Assembly: GCA_047638975.1 (NCBI GenBank)
Contig: JBLINB010000066.1
Coordinates: 1 to 5,566, forward strand
Source: JAPKEZ01 sp047638975
GTDB taxonomy: Bacteria; Planctomycetota; UBA1135
DNA: 5,566 bases
Reading direction: 5' to 3'
In this document: positions 4,464 through 5,566 of the stretch, in pieces
Numbering within the stretch: the first letter of the stretch is position 1
How the letters are laid out: every line of letters begins with the position of its first letter
Notes under the pieces: generated by a model
What the model was told of the DNA's origin: nothing
Seen by the model: the letters and a program-made list of their open reading frames with translations, nothing else
Databases searched by the model: none
Position numbers and translations under genes: made by a program

Positions 4464-5566
4464 CTAAATAGACTTAAAAATAATACGCCGGCAACTACTG
4501 CCTTCGTAATCGCGTCTGCTTTGATAGTAGGCGGGAGTGTTAACGCTGCTCCGATTGATATTGACACCGCGGGCTTATTGAATCGCACATTCCAGCAAGA
4601 CGAAGAACCCTTGTTTTTCGGCGCTTCTCCCTCCCCAAACATCGTTATTTTGATGGATGACTCACTCAGCATGTCGTCGAATATACTCATGCCATTACTC
4701 GACGGTGGATTGGTAGACGGGTATGGAGACGGACCGGGCATTGTCGATGGTAGCCGCGACGATGCTCAAGGCCGCGGCCGAGCCGCTGGCAACGCAAGTC
4801 TTTACTACGATTCTTTAGCCCCAATCGATCCCGCGTTAGCAACCCTGCGCGATGACATGATGGCGGAAGACATTATGGAGCCTGGGTTTGGTTTAATGGC
4901 ACCGAGCTGGGAACTTGTACAAGCTTGGAAAGCCGCTAGTCCCACAACGCGCGAAAAAATCTGCCCTCTCTGCGATACGTCCTTGGAAATAGACGAGTCA
5001 GGAGACGCTCTTTGGAAGCTGAATAGCAGCCTCTACAATGAAGTTTACTATGATCCTAGCAAGGTATATGAGCCTTGGCCTGGAGTAGACGCAAATGGAA
5101 ATGCTTACACTGATGCGGATCCGGGCAATGCGTTTTTTGACCCGTATCTACGCGTTGAAAAAATTGATTTAACTGACGATTATAGCTACCAAGCTAAGGT
5201 CAGATTTGCCAACGGCGACGAGCAACTAATCAGCCACGACGAGATTATTCTAATCGCTGACTACGGAGTAAAGCCAGCCCACTACTACACGCAAGATGTA
5301 GGTGGCAATCCGATGTATAACGAAATAACTGATAACCATGAGCTGGATAACTTCGCAAACTGGTTTCAGTACTACCGCAGTCGTGCACATATCGCCAAAG
5401 GCACACTCGCCTCAGTTATCGCCTCACTTCAAGGTGGACGGGTTGGTTTCAGCACGATTAGTAATGACCAGGATTTCCGCGAGCCGGTAGCGGTACTCGA
5501 TGGAGACGAAACCACTGGCACATTGAAAGCGATGCTAGACAAAGTCTATTCGGTCAAACCGTTTGT
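4461..5566 (+). CDS. pilY1: Type IV pilus tip adhesin PilY1, N-terminal part (3' truncated by window)
   Basis: The frame stays open to the window edge: 368 codons plus two bases of a protein usually over 1,000 residues. Residues 1-29 form a Sec signal peptide (hydrophobic stretch about 13-25, then SVNA before APID), so the product is exported. A VWA domain begins with EPLFFGASPSPNIVILMDDS, whose MIDAS motif is D66-D-S68-L-S70. A family-typical insertion follows, with a Gly/Asp-rich stretch (81-111), a CPLC pair (C168, C171) and the PilY1 signature SLYNEVYYDPSKVYEPW (190-206). The VWA fold resumes at NWFQYYRSR (300-308) and RVGFSTISND (327-336). PilY1 sits at the pilus tip or cell surface, aids pilus extension and adhesion, and in Pseudomonas feeds into surface sensing. 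The C-terminal beta-propeller with its calcium site lies beyond the window. The position after pilX supports the call. GTG 4458 is an alternative start. Confidence 0.92.
   Translation, partial: MLNRLKNNTPATTAFVIASALIVGGSVNAAPIDIDTAGLLNRTFQQDEEPLFFGASPSPNIVILMDDSLSMSSNILMPLLDGGLVDGYGDGPGIVDGSRDDAQGRGRAAGNASLYYDSLAPIDPALATLRDDMMAEDIMEPGFGLMAPSWELVQAWKAASPTTREKICPLCDTSLEIDESGDALWKLNSSLYNEVYYDPSKVYEPWPGVDANGNAYTDADPGNAFFDPYLRVEKIDLTDDYSYQAKVRFANGDEQLISHDEIILIADYGVKPAHYYTQDVGGNPMYNEITDNHELDNFANWFQYYRSRAHIAKGTLASVIASLQGGRVGFSTISNDQDFREPVAVLDGDETTGTLKAMLDKVYSVKPF

Noticed and set aside
4436..4741. Reverse-strand open frame of 101 codons across the start of pilY1
   Set aside because: It lies opposite a frame with a signal peptide and clear VWA/PilY1 motifs, and its translation is low-complexity Pro/Ser-rich with no recognisable family.

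Overview
The window is a contiguous, densely packed, all-plus-strand stretch of a gammaproteobacterial chromosome with base composition near 50% G+C by eye. It joins two known blocks: a housekeeping block (3' end of ileS, then lspA and ispH) and a type IVa pilus minor-pilin block (a FimT/FimU-like GspH-domain pseudopilin, pilV, pilW, pilX and the 5' part of pilY1). This adjacency is familiar from Pseudomonas-like and other pilus-bearing Gammaproteobacteria. The genus cannot be fixed from the sequence alone.

Layout. Positions 1-284 hold the last 93 codons of isoleucyl-tRNA synthetase with its C-terminal zinc site. After 11 bases comes lspA (296-811), whose stop overlaps the ispH start (808-1764) in an ATGA. 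A 140-base intergenic stretch (1765-1904) carries an imperfect inverted repeat and a tiny open frame that ends on the next start codon. The pilus block follows: fimT/fimU-like (1905-2537), pilV (2540-2968), pilW (2965-3882, GTG start), pilX (3879-4439) and pilY1 (from 4461, running off the window end). Spacings are 2 bases, a GTGA overlap, an ATGA overlap and 21 bases, so the five are very probably one translationally coupled operon. pilY1 has no stop in the window; it was read directly by translating from 4461 to 5566 without interruption.

How the genes work together. IleS charges tRNA-Ile, LspA removes lipoprotein signal peptides, and IspH makes IPP and DMAPP. In the pilus block, four class III-signal pseudopilins (FimT/U, PilV, PilW, PilX) would be processed by the prepilin peptidase. 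By analogy with the Pseudomonas system they would form a tip-priming complex that carries the large von Willebrand factor A (VWA) protein PilY1. A pilE-type minor pilin would be expected downstream, outside the window.

Nothing here amounts to a wholly new system. Points worth a second look are the absence of fkpB between lspA and ispH, a GRxR motif at the C-terminus of the FimT-like protein (linked to DNA binding in FimT), EF-hand-like loops in two pilins, mini-ORFs abutting the fimT and pilY1 starts, and an unusual MIDAS loop plus a CPLC pair in the PilY1 VWA region.
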